From an uncultured bacterium (GTDB taxonomy: Bacteria; Cyanobacteriota; Vampirovibrionia; Gastranaerophilales; Gastranaerophilaceae), in NCBI GenBank assembly GCA_948888345.1, contig CAQTPN010000083.1, positions 928-6,534 of the forward strand: a stretch of 5,607 nt of DNA, in the 5' to 3' direction. Shown one piece after another: positions 1-5,607 of the stretch. Under the pieces are notes generated by a model. That model was not told the origin of the DNA and did not search any database. It saw only the letters and a list, made by a program, of their open reading frames with translations. The position numbers and the translations under genes were made by a program. Numbering within the stretch: position 1 is the first letter of the stretch; every line of letters begins with the position of its first letter.

Positions 1-1
1 A

Positions 2-43
2 GAGGAGTTTACACCCATATAACTCATCTCAAAATTTTTTTTT
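2..43 (+). terminator. Candidate + strand terminator at the left edge
   Basis: GAG-GAGTT (2-9) can pair with AACTC-(AT)-CTC (21-30), eight pairs with a 2-base bulge and an 11-base loop. AAAA and then a run of nine T's (35-43) follow. This would end transcription of a + strand gene lying left of the window, convergent with rmuC. The bulge, large loop and A spacer make it imperfect, and no such gene can be seen. Confidence 0.25.
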
Positions 44-95
44 GCTAAACTTCTCAATTTTTGTCAACTAATTTTACAAAACTTTACACAAACCT

Positions 96-121
96 GCCAA
101 AAGCAGCTGCTAAAGGCTTTT
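96..121 (+). repeat. Interrupted palindrome with trailing T run
   Basis: GCC-AAA-AGCAGCTGCT-AAA-GGC is symmetric about position 106/107. A perfect 10-base palindrome sits inside a GCC/GGC pair, separated by an A3/A3 internal loop, and TTTT follows on the + strand. It could be a terminator for a + strand gene ending left of the window, or a protein-binding palindrome. The central palindrome leaves only a 4-base loop and short stems, so its strength is uncertain. Confidence 0.25.
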
Positions 122-157
122 ATAAAATAAAAAATTTTAAAATTTCAAATCAAAGTT

Positions 158-187
158 CTTTTTAAAAGCATTTTTCCATGCCTTTTT
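158..187 (-). terminator. Weak candidate terminator after rmuC
   Basis: On the minus strand, about 20 bases after the rmuC stop, AAAAGGCAT pairs with ATGCTTTT through a stem of eight pairs with one bulged G and a GGAAAA loop. Only two of the pairs are G-C, and the T run is part of the stem and is followed by A's rather than more T's. On the + strand the same structure ends in TTTTT. It could act weakly in either direction. Confidence 0.35.
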
Positions 188-205
188 ACTCTATAATATT
201 CAAAA

Positions 206-1429
206 TCACTTATCTTCTGCACCAAGAAGCAGTGTTTCATTTTCCGTTAAATACTTTTCATCAATTGTACGGGAAGGATTAAACCCTAAATCCCTAAACT
301 TTTCAATCTGGCCAAAAAGCCCGCCTTTACCTTTAAGTGAGGTAAACACGCCGTCAAAACCTTTTCTTAAAGTATCAAAATTAGTAGAAAGTGCTTCCAT
401 TTTACTGATAAACGTAACACATTTATTATAAATACCTTCACCTGTCTTTAAAATATCTTTGATATTATCATTTTGATTTTTATTCATCCAGCTCTGATTT
501 ATTGTTCTTAAGGTTGCAAGAAGGGTTGAAGGCCCTGTTATGATAACATTTCGCTTGCTTGCTTCTTCAATAAGCGCATTATTTGCATATATAAGCCCCA
601 TACAAGATTCAAAAGGGATGAATAAAAGCGTAAAATCTGGTGTATTTAACCCCTCAAGGTTTGCATATTTATTTTCTAATTCCTTTATTCTATCTAAAGT
701 ATTTGAATAGAATTTTTTAATACATTCATTTGCAATATCTTCGTTTTCAGCATTTGTATAATCCAGATATCCAGCAATTGATGCCTTTGAATCAACGACA
801 ATATTTTTATCTCCCTCTGCAAGGTAAATTACAGCATCCGGCATAATTTTATTTCCGGCCGTATTATCAAGGCTTTTAAATGCACCCTGTAAAATGTAAT
901 TTCCTTTAATCGGGTCATCATCTTTATTAATAAGCCCTGAAACCTTTAAAAGTCTTTCTAAAATCATCTCGCCAAAGGAACCCCTGAACTTAGAATTACT
1001 GCTAAGGGCATTTGCAAGCTTTTCTGTCTGTCCTGTAATTAATTTATTTTGAGAAGAAAGATATTCAATCTGTTCTTTTAGGGTTTGCGTATTTTTAATA
1101 CCGGTAATATTATATTCTTCAATTTTTGATTGAAATTCTTTAATTTTCTCTTTCAAAGGGGTAAGACAATTTTGAAGATTTTTCCGGTTGCTTTCATCAA
1201 GCATTTTATTTTTTTCTAAAAGAGTTTGATTTGCAAGGTTTACAAACTCTTTTTTAATAAGCTCCGTATAATCCTCTTTTTCTTTGTTATTTTGAAGGAT
1301 GGAATTAATTTTCTCCTGCAGTTTGACATTTTCTATTTCAAACTTTGAAGTTTTACCTTTCAAGATAATAAAAGCAAGTAAAAACCCGATTACAAAAGCT
1401 AAAACAACAGCTAAAATTTCCAAAAGCAA
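206..1429 (-). CDS. rmuC: RmuC family protein (DNA recombination/rearrangement-limiting)
   Basis: This 407-residue protein has the usual RmuC layout. An N-terminal membrane anchor (about 2-23) is followed by a long coiled coil (about 28-140), then the RmuC domain (about 145-365) and the typical C-terminal tail GQIEKFRDLGFNPSRTI. Family motifs are visible: RGSFGEMILERLL (149-161), MPDAVIYL (196-203), IVVDSKAS (210-217), IPFES (271-275) and the TGPSTLLATLRTI segment. D198 with D213-S-K215 and E154 suggest the restriction-nuclease-like core proposed for this family; RmuC limits DNA inversion in E. coli and its biochemistry is poorly known. The usual tryptophan of the RGxWGE motif is phenylalanine (F152). 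The start is TTG at 1427-1429, with GGAGG (1434-1438) 4 bases upstream; a second TTG two codons later, at 10 bases, is equally possible. The two nearby ATGs are out of frame. It is likely transcribed together with tRNA-Arg. Confidence 0.94.
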   Translation of the reverse strand: MLLEILAVVLAFVIGFLLAFIILKGKTSKFEIENVKLQEKINSILQNNKEKEDYTELIKKEFVNLANQTLLEKNKMLDESNRKNLQNCLTPLKEKIKEFQSKIEEYNITGIKNTQTLKEQIEYLSSQNKLITGQTEKLANALSSNSKFRGSFGEMILERLLKVSGLINKDDDPIKGNYILQGAFKSLDNTAGNKIMPDAVIYLAEGDKNIVVDSKASIAGYLDYTNAENEDIANECIKKFYSNTLDRIKELENKYANLEGLNTPDFTLLFIPFESCMGLIYANNALIEEASKRNVIITGPSTLLATLRTINQSWMNKNQNDNIKDILKTGEGIYNKCVTFISKMEALSTNFDTLRKGFDGVFTSLKGKGGLFGQIEKFRDLGFNPSRTIDEKYLTENETLLLGAEDK

Positions 1430-1450
1430 GCATCCTCCATATTTTTAAAA

Positions 1451-1524
1451 TGTGCCTGACGCGATTCGAACGCGCGACCTTCGGCTTCGGAGACCAACAC
1501 TCTATCCGGCTGAGCTACAGGCAC
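1451..1524 (-). tRNA. tRNA-Arg, anticodon CCG
   Basis: The minus-strand 74-mer folds as a full cloverleaf. The acceptor stem GTGCCTG/CAGGCAC has seven Watson-Crick pairs. The D stem is GCTC/GAGT with a G-T end pair, and the D loop AGCCGGATA carries the conserved GG. The anticodon stem is TTGGT/GCCGA around CTCCGAA, the anticodon CCG lying at 1488-1490. The variable loop has 5 bases, and the T stem GCGCG/CGCGT carries loop TTCGAAT. The discriminator is A, and the next bases are TTTT, so CCA is not encoded and must be added after processing. It reads CGG, expected to be an uncommon codon here; one CGG occurs at codon 82 of the downstream rmuC. The TTG start of rmuC follows after 21 bases with no terminator between, suggesting a common transcript. 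Confidence 0.97.
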
Positions 1525-1537
1525 AAGTCATCTTATT

Positions 1538-1546
1538 ATTGTATCA
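1538..1546 (-). promoter_or_regulatory. Extended -10 promoter of tRNA-Arg
   Basis: On the minus strand TGATACAAT supplies a TGn element plus TACAAT (5 of 6 matches to TATAAT). It lies 13 bases before the tRNA 5' end, so transcription would start about 7 bases ahead of the mature tRNA, as expected for a tRNA gene. At 17-base spacing the -35 region (TACTGT) is poor, which fits reliance on the extended -10. Confidence 0.6.
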
Positions 1547-1571
1547 CAAAGTTTATTAAAACAGTAGAATT

Positions 1572-2357
1572 TTAACAAAGCCCATCAAAATTCGTTTCGT
1601 ATTTAACTCCAAAATCTTCAGCAAATTCTTGCCAGAAAGCACTAATAAATTCAGGTGTTTTTATAGCTTTTTCAATGTTATTCATAGCCTCAATAACAGG
1701 GGTATCTTCAGGCTCCAAACCGAATGGGGATGACAATTGATTCTCCAGCTCTCTGTATTTAATACACATTTTATTGTCAGATTCCATTAAATATTTGCTA
1801 ATTGCATTTTCAAATTCTCTCATAATAACCATATACCCATCTTCAGCTTTTTTATCATCTATCTTTTTTAAGCTTGAATATTCACCATTGCTATTTATTG
1901 CACAAATACTTCTAATTGCAGGTCTTTCAGGATTACACATAACTTCATAATCACCGATTGAGACGGGATTTGTACCTCCGGTCTGATTTCTGGGGTGACT
2001 ATGGATGATTGCAATTTTATTATTAGGATTTTTATACAAAGCACACAATTCTGACTCACCTATAGAGCAACTATGTTTGTCCCCGATTTTAGTAAATACA
2101 ATTTTATCGTCCAAAATAACCGCCATGCTTTCTCTGGGAGCGTCTGCAAGTATTGACTGTATAACAAATTCTCTGGCTTTATTAAAAGTTTTTTGACTAA
2201 AAATGTCATCTTTAGAGACTTTTTCAAAAACATCCGAACTCAATTGTGCAAAAAACTTTTGATGTTGTTTTTCATTGTTGTCAGCTAATGCTAAAAAATC
2301 TGCATTTTTAATTTTTTTAACTGTTTTAGCAATATTTAAGCCTGTAAAATTAATCAT
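1572..2357 (-). CDS. Protein of unknown role with a JAMM/MPN-type (RadC-like) metalloprotease motif
   Basis: From the ATG at 2355-2357 this is a 261-residue protein. An in-frame TTG at 2391-2393 would add 12 mostly hydrophobic residues. Neither start has a clear Shine-Dalgarno; I prefer the ATG because the TTG extension looks like translated AT-rich leader. Numbering from the TTG form, the middle of the protein (about 86-170) resembles a JAB/MPN fold: E88 in RESMAVILDD, then a hydrophobic strand IAIIHSHP with H131 and H133, then S145 and D148 in SIGD. This fits the Glu, HxH, SxxD zinc and catalytic pattern of JAMM enzymes, except that 11 residues rather than the usual 7 separate HxH from the serine. 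Flanking parts (about 25-85 and 185-273) look helical and are unfamiliar. There is no signal peptide or further membrane segment in the ATG form. Family knowledge suggests an isopeptidase or peptidase, but the target is unknown. It stands alone between the oadB terminator and the tRNA gene. Confidence 0.72.
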   Translation of the reverse strand: MINFTGLNIAKTVKKIKNADFLALADNNEKQHQKFFAQLSSDVFEKVSKDDIFSQKTFNKAREFVIQSILADAPRESMAVILDDKIVFTKIGDKHSCSIGESELCALYKNPNNKIAIIHSHPRNQTGGTNPVSIGDYEVMCNPERPAIRSICAINSNGEYSSLKKIDDKKAEDGYMVIMREFENAISKYLMESDNKMCIKYRELENQLSSPFGLEPEDTPVIEAMNNIEKAIKTPEFISAFWQEFAEDFGVKYETNFDGLC

Positions 2358-2363
2358 ACCAAA

Positions 2364-2393
2364 ATAAAACAAATAAACATAGAAAATTGCCAA
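2364..2393 (-). promoter_or_regulatory. Candidate promoter for the JAMM-like gene
   Basis: Between the oadB terminator and the JAMM-like gene the minus strand has TTGGCA (2388-2393; 5 of 6 matches to the -35 consensus), an 18-base spacer, then TTTTAT (2364-2369; 4 of 6 to the -10). The ATG at 2355-2357 begins about 7 bases beyond the -10, so this promoter would give an mRNA with almost no leader. An alternative pair further upstream is TTGTTT, 17 bases, AATGAT. Both are weak in such AT-rich DNA. Confidence 0.25.
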
Positions 2394-2423
2394 ACTATCA
2401 TTAATAAAGGGTTATTTCAAAAC

Positions 2424-2453
2424 AATAAAAATGCAGGGATTTTCTTCCCTGCA
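2424..2453 (-). terminator. Rho-independent terminator after oadB
   Basis: On the minus strand, a perfect 8-bp stem TGCAGGGA/TCCCTGCA (2446-2453 with 2432-2439) closes a 6-base AGAAAA loop and is followed directly by TTTTTATT. It begins 22 bases after the oadB stop codon. Flanking A and T tracts on the opposite strand could give weak action in the + direction too, but no + strand gene is seen. It marks the end of the decarboxylase operon. Confidence 0.93.
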
Positions 2454-2475
2454 CTTTTATAATACGGTTTAAATA

Positions 2476-3648
2476 TTAATGGCAAAGAGCCAGTAATACA
2501 CCCGCTGCAACAGCTGAGCCGATTACACCTGAAACGTTCGGCCCCATAGCATGCATTAAAAGGTAATTATTCTGGTTGTATTCTAAACCAACTTTGTTTA
2601 CAACCCTTGCTGCCATAGGAACAGCCGAAACACCTGCTGCACCGATAAGAGGGTTAATAGGTGTTTTAGAACATTTGTTCATAATCTTAGCAAAGATTAC
2701 ACCCATTGCTGTTGCAAGACCAAAAGCTACAATACCTAAAATCAAGATAAACAGTGTTTGAATTGTTAAGAATTGAGAAGCTGAAAGTTTTGAACCAACA
2801 GATAAACCTAAGAAAATTGTAACAATATTTATAAGTTCATTCTGCAAAGTTTTTGACAATCTTTCAACAACGCCTGATTCTTTACATAAATTACCGAATG
2901 CCAAAGCACCGATTAGAGGACAAGCATCAGGCAATAACAAGATGCAAAGGCCTAAAACAAGCAGCGGGAATACGATTTTTTCTCTTTGAGATACTTCTCT
3001 TAACTGAGTCATTTCAATCTGACGTTCAGCTTTTGTAGTAAGCATTTTCATAATAGGCGGCTGAATAACAGGAACAAGTGCCATATATGAATAAGCGGCA
3101 ACTGCAATTGCACCCAGTAATTCAGGGGCCAATTTAGATGTTACATAGATTGATGTCGGGCCGTCCGCTCCGCCTATAATACCGATTGAAGCTGCCTGCG
3201 GCATTGTAAAACCAAACACACAAAGTGCTAATAATAACGCACCAAAAATACCAAACTGTGCAGCACCGCCTAATAATGCAGTCTTAGGGTTGGCAAGCAA
3301 GGGGCCGAAGTCCGTCATAGCACCTACACCCATAAAGATAATCAACGGGAATATACCCTGGTGAATGCCGGCTTCATAAATAATTCCTAAAAAACCGGTT
3401 GGTTCTGCAATCCCTGCAAGCGGAATATTTGATAACAAACCGCCAAATGCAATAGGAACCAATAATAGCGGCTCAAATTGTTTTTTGATACCAAGCCATA
3501 AAAGAAACAGGCACACTAAAATCATAATGGGCGAACCGTATTGGTATAATATCTGTTCTGCTCCTGATAATTCAGGATTAGCAGGCAAAATCATATTAGC
3601 AATACCTGTTGATTGATAGAGGCTGTTTAAACTTTCTGTAATATTCAT
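2476..3648 (-). CDS. oadB: Sodium-pumping decarboxylase beta subunit (OadB/GcdB/MmdB family)
   Basis: This is a 390-residue, very hydrophobic protein with many membrane segments. By family knowledge it is the membrane subunit that decarboxylates carboxybiotin and uses the energy to export Na+. All residues known to be important in Klebsiella OadB are present with identical spacing. D162 in GGADGPTS corresponds to D203, and Y188 in AAYSYM corresponds to Y229. N332, G336, S341 and R348 in [18 protein letters not shown] correspond to N373, G377, S382 and R389. The start is an ATG with AAGGAGG 7 bases upstream. The length is somewhat shorter than Klebsiella OadB, mainly in the N-terminal part. 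The beta subunit is shared by the oxaloacetate, methylmalonyl-CoA and glutaconyl-CoA enzymes, so the substrate is inferred from the neighbouring alpha gene. It is the last gene of the operon, followed by a strong terminator. No gamma subunit gene is next to it. Confidence 0.96.
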   Translation of the reverse strand: MNITESLNSLYQSTGIANMILPANPELSGAEQILYQYGSPIMILVCLFLLWLGIKKQFEPLLLVPIAFGGLLSNIPLAGIAEPTGFLGIIYEAGIHQGIFPLIIFMGVGAMTDFGPLLANPKTALLGGAAQFGIFGALLLALCVFGFTMPQAASIGIIGGADGPTSIYVTSKLAPELLGAIAVAAYSYMALVPVIQPPIMKMLTTKAERQIEMTQLREVSQREKIVFPLLVLGLCILLLPDACPLIGALAFGNLCKESGVVERLSKTLQNELINIVTIFLGLSVGSKLSASQFLTIQTLFILILGIVAFGLATAMGVIFAKIMNKCSKTPINPLIGAAGVSAVPMAARVVNKVGLEYNQNNYLLMHAMGPNVSGVIGSAVAAGVLLALCH

Positions 3649-3655
3649 TATTCAG

Positions 3656-3662
3656 CCTCCTT
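3656..3662 (-). promoter_or_regulatory. Shine-Dalgarno of oadB overlapping the oadA stop codon
   Basis: On the minus strand AAGGAGG begins inside the TAA stop of the alpha gene and sits 7 bases before the beta ATG. Ribosomes finishing the alpha chain would occupy the beta initiation site, so the two subunits are probably translationally coupled. This would suit a complex that needs fixed proportions. Confidence 0.85.
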
Positions 3663-5451
3663 AACCTAAAGTTACCATTACTTGACCGTTTTTAACCTGA
3701 TCGCCAACGCTAACTTCAATTGAAGCAACAGTTCCTGATTTTGGAGATTTAATTTCTGTTTCCATCTTCATTGCTTCTAATACAAGAAGTACATCGCCTT
3801 CTTCGATTGTATCGCCTTCAGCTACATTAATTTTAAGAACGGCTCCGGGAAGTGCAGCTTTAATTGGTGTAGCATCTGAATTTGCAACACCTGCTTTAGC
3901 TTCAACCCCTTCTTTAACACTGATATCATAAGTTTTACCGTTAACAACAGCTTTTTCGCCTTCAATTCTAACGGAATATTTTTTATTGTTAACAGAAACC
4001 GTGTATCCTTCAGGCTTTTCACCGGCAACGGAACATTGCTTAACATCGGCATTTTTTCTAACCCCGATTTGTCCTTTGCCTTGAAGGAACATAATACCTT
4101 TTTCTTTACAAGCAGCCGCAATAAAGATATTTTCTTCTGTTTCTTCCAAATTTGCTTCTTTAAGCATTTTTCTTGCAGCTTCAATACCTTTATTCGGGTC
4201 TTTATCATTGAGGTCAACAACTAATTCTGTTGTAGGCTGCAGTCCTAATTGTTCTGATGCCATTTTAACAAGCTCGCTATCAGGTTCACAGGGAGTTTTA
4301 CCGAAATACCCGAGAACCATTTTGCCGTAGCCTTCCGTAATCTTATTCCATTTACCGAACATAACATTTGAGTAAGCTTGTTGGAAATAGAACTGTGAAA
4401 CAGGGGTAACGCTTGTTGCAAAACCGCCCTTTTCAACAACTTCTTTCATGGCGGCAACTACTTCAGGGAATTTATCCATTGTGCCGTTATCTCTCATCAT
4501 CTGAGTGTTAGCAGTTAAAGCACCGCCCGGCAATGGTGAAGAAATAATAACAGGGTTAACAGCCATAGCCTCAGGAGGCAGGAAGTAGTCCTTCATAGCT
4601 TCTTTAAAGATTTCTTCGGTTTCTAAAATCTTTTCTACATCAATACCAAGGTCATATTCTGAACCTTTAAGAGCATGCCACATAGAAACGATATCAGGCT
4701 GCGCAGTTCCGCCTGAAACAGGTTTCATAGAAAGGTCAATACCGTCAGCTCCGCCATCGAGTGCTGCCATATAAGCAGCTAAGCCCGTTCCTGCAGTTTC
4801 ATGGCTATGGAATCTGATATGCATATCAGGGCCCAGAATTTCTCTTGTTCTTTTAATTGTTTCATAGACTTTTCTTGGGGCAGAAGTTCCTGAAGCATCT
4901 TTAAAAGCTAAGCTGTCAAAAGGAATACCTGCATCAAGTATGCTTCTTAAAACTCTTTCATAAAAAGCAACGTCATGCGCACCGGTGCAGCCGATGGGAA
5001 GTTCCATCATGGTGATTGTTACTTCATGTTTTAAACCGTTATCTTTAATACACTGGCCTGAATAGATAAGGTTATTAACATCATTTAGGGCATCAAAGTT
5101 TCTGATGGTTGTCATGCCGTGTTTTTTAAACATCTTAGCGTGTAAATTAATAATGTCTCTGGGTTGAGAATCAAGCCCTACAACGTTTACGCCGCGCGCA
5201 AGAGTTTGAAGATTAATATCAGGACCAACAGTTTTTCTGATTGTATCCATCATATCAAAAGCGTTTTCATTACAGTAGAAAATAGGAGATTGAAATCTTG
5301 CTCCACCGCCTACTTCAAAGTGCCTTAAACCTGCAGCAACAGCAGATTCTAAAGCGGGTAAAAAATCTTTGGTGAAAACCCTTGCTCCGTAAACGGATTG
5401 AAAACCGTCGCGGAACGAGGTATCCATAACTTTAATTTGTTTTTTTGACAT
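3661..5451 (-). CDS. oadA: Oxaloacetate decarboxylase alpha-type subunit (biotin carboxyltransferase plus biotin carrier)
   Basis: This 596-residue protein has the usual OadA/pyruvate carboxylase subunit B length and order: an HMGL-like TIM barrel (about 5-270), the conserved PYC/OADA domain (about 290-470), a linker, and a biotinyl domain (about 526-596). The biotin site is EAMKMET with the acceptor at K562, 34 residues from the end. Barrel residues match the known carboxyltransferase site of pyruvate carboxylase: RDGFQS (R14, metal ligand D15, Q18), R86 in ARGVN, the carboxylated-lysine position K184 in FKDASG, metal ligands H215 and H217 in HSHETAG, and T249 in SGGTAQP. By family knowledge it transfers CO2 from oxaloacetate to biotin in the cytoplasm, docked on the OadB pump. 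The ATG is preceded by AGAGG at 8 bases. Several motifs differ from classical OadA (FEVGGG where an EAWGGA-type motif is usual, HSHETAG for HSHDTTG, FKDASG for IKDMAG), so another 2-oxo acid substrate is possible. A pyruvate carboxylase B role is less likely beside a beta subunit. Confidence 0.9.
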   Translation of the reverse strand: MSKKQIKVMDTSFRDGFQSVYGARVFTKDFLPALESAVAAGLRHFEVGGGARFQSPIFYCNENAFDMMDTIRKTVGPDINLQTLARGVNVVGLDSQPRDIINLHAKMFKKHGMTTIRNFDALNDVNNLIYSGQCIKDNGLKHEVTITMMELPIGCTGAHDVAFYERVLRSILDAGIPFDSLAFKDASGTSAPRKVYETIKRTREILGPDMHIRFHSHETAGTGLAAYMAALDGGADGIDLSMKPVSGGTAQPDIVSMWHALKGSEYDLGIDVEKILETEEIFKEAMKDYFLPPEAMAVNPVIISSPLPGGALTANTQMMRDNGTMDKFPEVVAAMKEVVEKGGFATSVTPVSQFYFQQAYSNVMFGKWNKITEGYGKMVLGYFGKTPCEPDSELVKMASEQLGLQPTTELVVDLNDKDPNKGIEAARKMLKEANLEETEENIFIAAACKEKGIMFLQGKGQIGVRKNADVKQCSVAGEKPEGYTVSVNNKKYSVRIEGEKAVVNGKTYDISVKEGVEAKAGVANSDATPIKAALPGAVLKINVAEGDTIEEGDVLLVLEAMKMETEIKSPKSGTVASIEVSVGDQVKNGQVMVTLG

Positions 5452-5485
5452 TTTTTTATCCTCTTTTTTGTATCACGTAATTTTA

Positions 5486-5607
5486 TTAAACTTTCAATAA
5501 CTCTTGTGCTTCGGCATTCATGCCGTTTTCCAGAAATTCATCATATTCTTTCTTAAAATTATTAAGAAGTTTTTCTAAAAATTTACTCTTCTCAACATTT
5601 TTTCCTG
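5486..5607 (-). CDS. 3' end of a gene cut by the window edge; possible biotin-protein ligase (BirA) lacking the usual C-terminal domain
   Basis: The minus strand has an open frame entering from the window edge and ending at TAA (5486-5488), giving 39 C-terminal residues. The sequence is helical and charged, with no membrane segment. Recalled from memory, the segment KNVEKSKFLEKLL...FLENGM lines up without gaps with the end of the catalytic domain of E. coli BirA (INLDRNTLAAML...FEQEGL): N, V/L, E/D, K/R, L, F and G fall at matching positions. BirA normally continues into a small SH3-like C-terminal domain of about 50 residues, whereas this protein stops about 10 residues after the match. It would therefore be a shortened ligase, or something else. 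The stop lies 34 bases before the oxaloacetate decarboxylase alpha start with no terminator between, so the two are probably co-transcribed. A biotin ligase next to a biotin enzyme makes functional sense, but 39 residues cannot prove the family. Confidence 0.5.
   Translation of the reverse strand, partial: GKNVEKSKFLEKLLNNFKKEYDEFLENGMNAEAQELLKV

Noticed and set aside
131..147. AT-only inverted repeat (AAATTTTAAAATTT)
   Set aside because: A structure made only of A and T is expected by chance in this composition and lacks the G-C pairs of a functional hairpin.
1411..1440. ATG with a nine-codon frame overlapping the rmuC start, and a second ATG at 1431-1433
   Set aside because: Both are out of frame with rmuC. 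The first precedes the GGAGG site and stops after nine codons, and the second is too close to GGAGG. They look like chance, though a tiny leader peptide cannot be excluded.
2005..2196. 63-codon open frame on the + strand
   Set aside because: It lies wholly inside the JAMM-like gene on the opposite strand, has no ribosome binding site or recognisable product, and is a by-product of the real gene's composition.
2576..3038. Two 61-codon + strand open frames within oadB
   Set aside because: They are antisense to a gene whose catalytic residues are all conserved; no initiation signal or product is recognisable.
3822..4439. Open frames in other phases within the oadA gene (both strands)
   Set aside because: They overlap the well-supported alpha subunit; their translations are low-complexity (Leu/Lys-rich) and match nothing.
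5452..5485. TGATACAAA as a promoter just before oadA
   Set aside because: It resembles the tRNA extended -10, but the transcript would begin inside or at the edge of the Shine-Dalgarno, and no -35 is seen. Co-transcription from upstream is simpler.
1..5607. Mobile elements, CRISPR arrays, riboswitches, attachment sites
   Set aside because: I searched by eye for transposase or integrase motifs, regularly spaced direct repeats, and a duplicated tRNA 3' end near tRNA-Arg; none was found.

Overview
This is an AT-rich bacterial window (about one-third G+C by eye) in which every supportable gene lies on the minus strand. Read in the direction of transcription, from high to low coordinates, it holds: the 3' end of a gene that may be a biotin-protein ligase (5486-5607); an oxaloacetate decarboxylase alpha-type, biotin-carrying carboxyltransferase (3661-5451); the membrane beta subunit of a sodium-pumping decarboxylase (2476-3648); a strong intrinsic terminator (about 2424-2453); a protein of unknown role with a JAMM/MPN-type metalloprotease motif (1572-2357, or 2393 with a TTG start); a tRNA-Arg(CCG) gene (1451-1524); and rmuC (206-1429). 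The last 205 bases (1-205) hold no gene, only hairpin and AT-rich structures that look like terminators.

The alpha and beta genes form a clear operon. The Shine-Dalgarno of the beta gene overlaps the alpha stop codon, and the pair ends at the perfect 8-bp terminator hairpin. The alpha subunit would move the carboxyl group of a 2-oxo acid (most likely oxaloacetate) onto biotin on its own C-terminal domain. The beta subunit would then decarboxylate carboxybiotin and export Na+. If the partial upstream gene is a biotin ligase, it would attach the biotin, so enzyme, carrier, pump and maturation factor would be encoded together. No gamma subunit (OadG) is visible.

Downstream of the terminator lie two apparently separate units: the JAMM-like gene, with no clear Shine-Dalgarno, and a tRNA-Arg with its own extended -10 promoter. 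The gap between the tRNA and the rmuC start is only 21 bases and holds no terminator, so rmuC is probably expressed from a joint tRNA-mRNA transcript.

The decarboxylation Na+ pump points to an anaerobic or fermentative lifestyle. The base composition, TTG starts, lack of an encoded CCA, and an N-terminal 'NFTG' segment in the JAMM-like protein would fit a gut-type uncultured lineage such as Gastranaerophilales (Vampirovibrionia/Melainabacteria). That assignment is an impression from memory and is not proved by the sequence. I see no insertion sequence, CRISPR array, prophage gene or integration site. The most unusual items are the divergent alpha subunit, the JAMM-like protein and the tRNA-rmuC arrangement.
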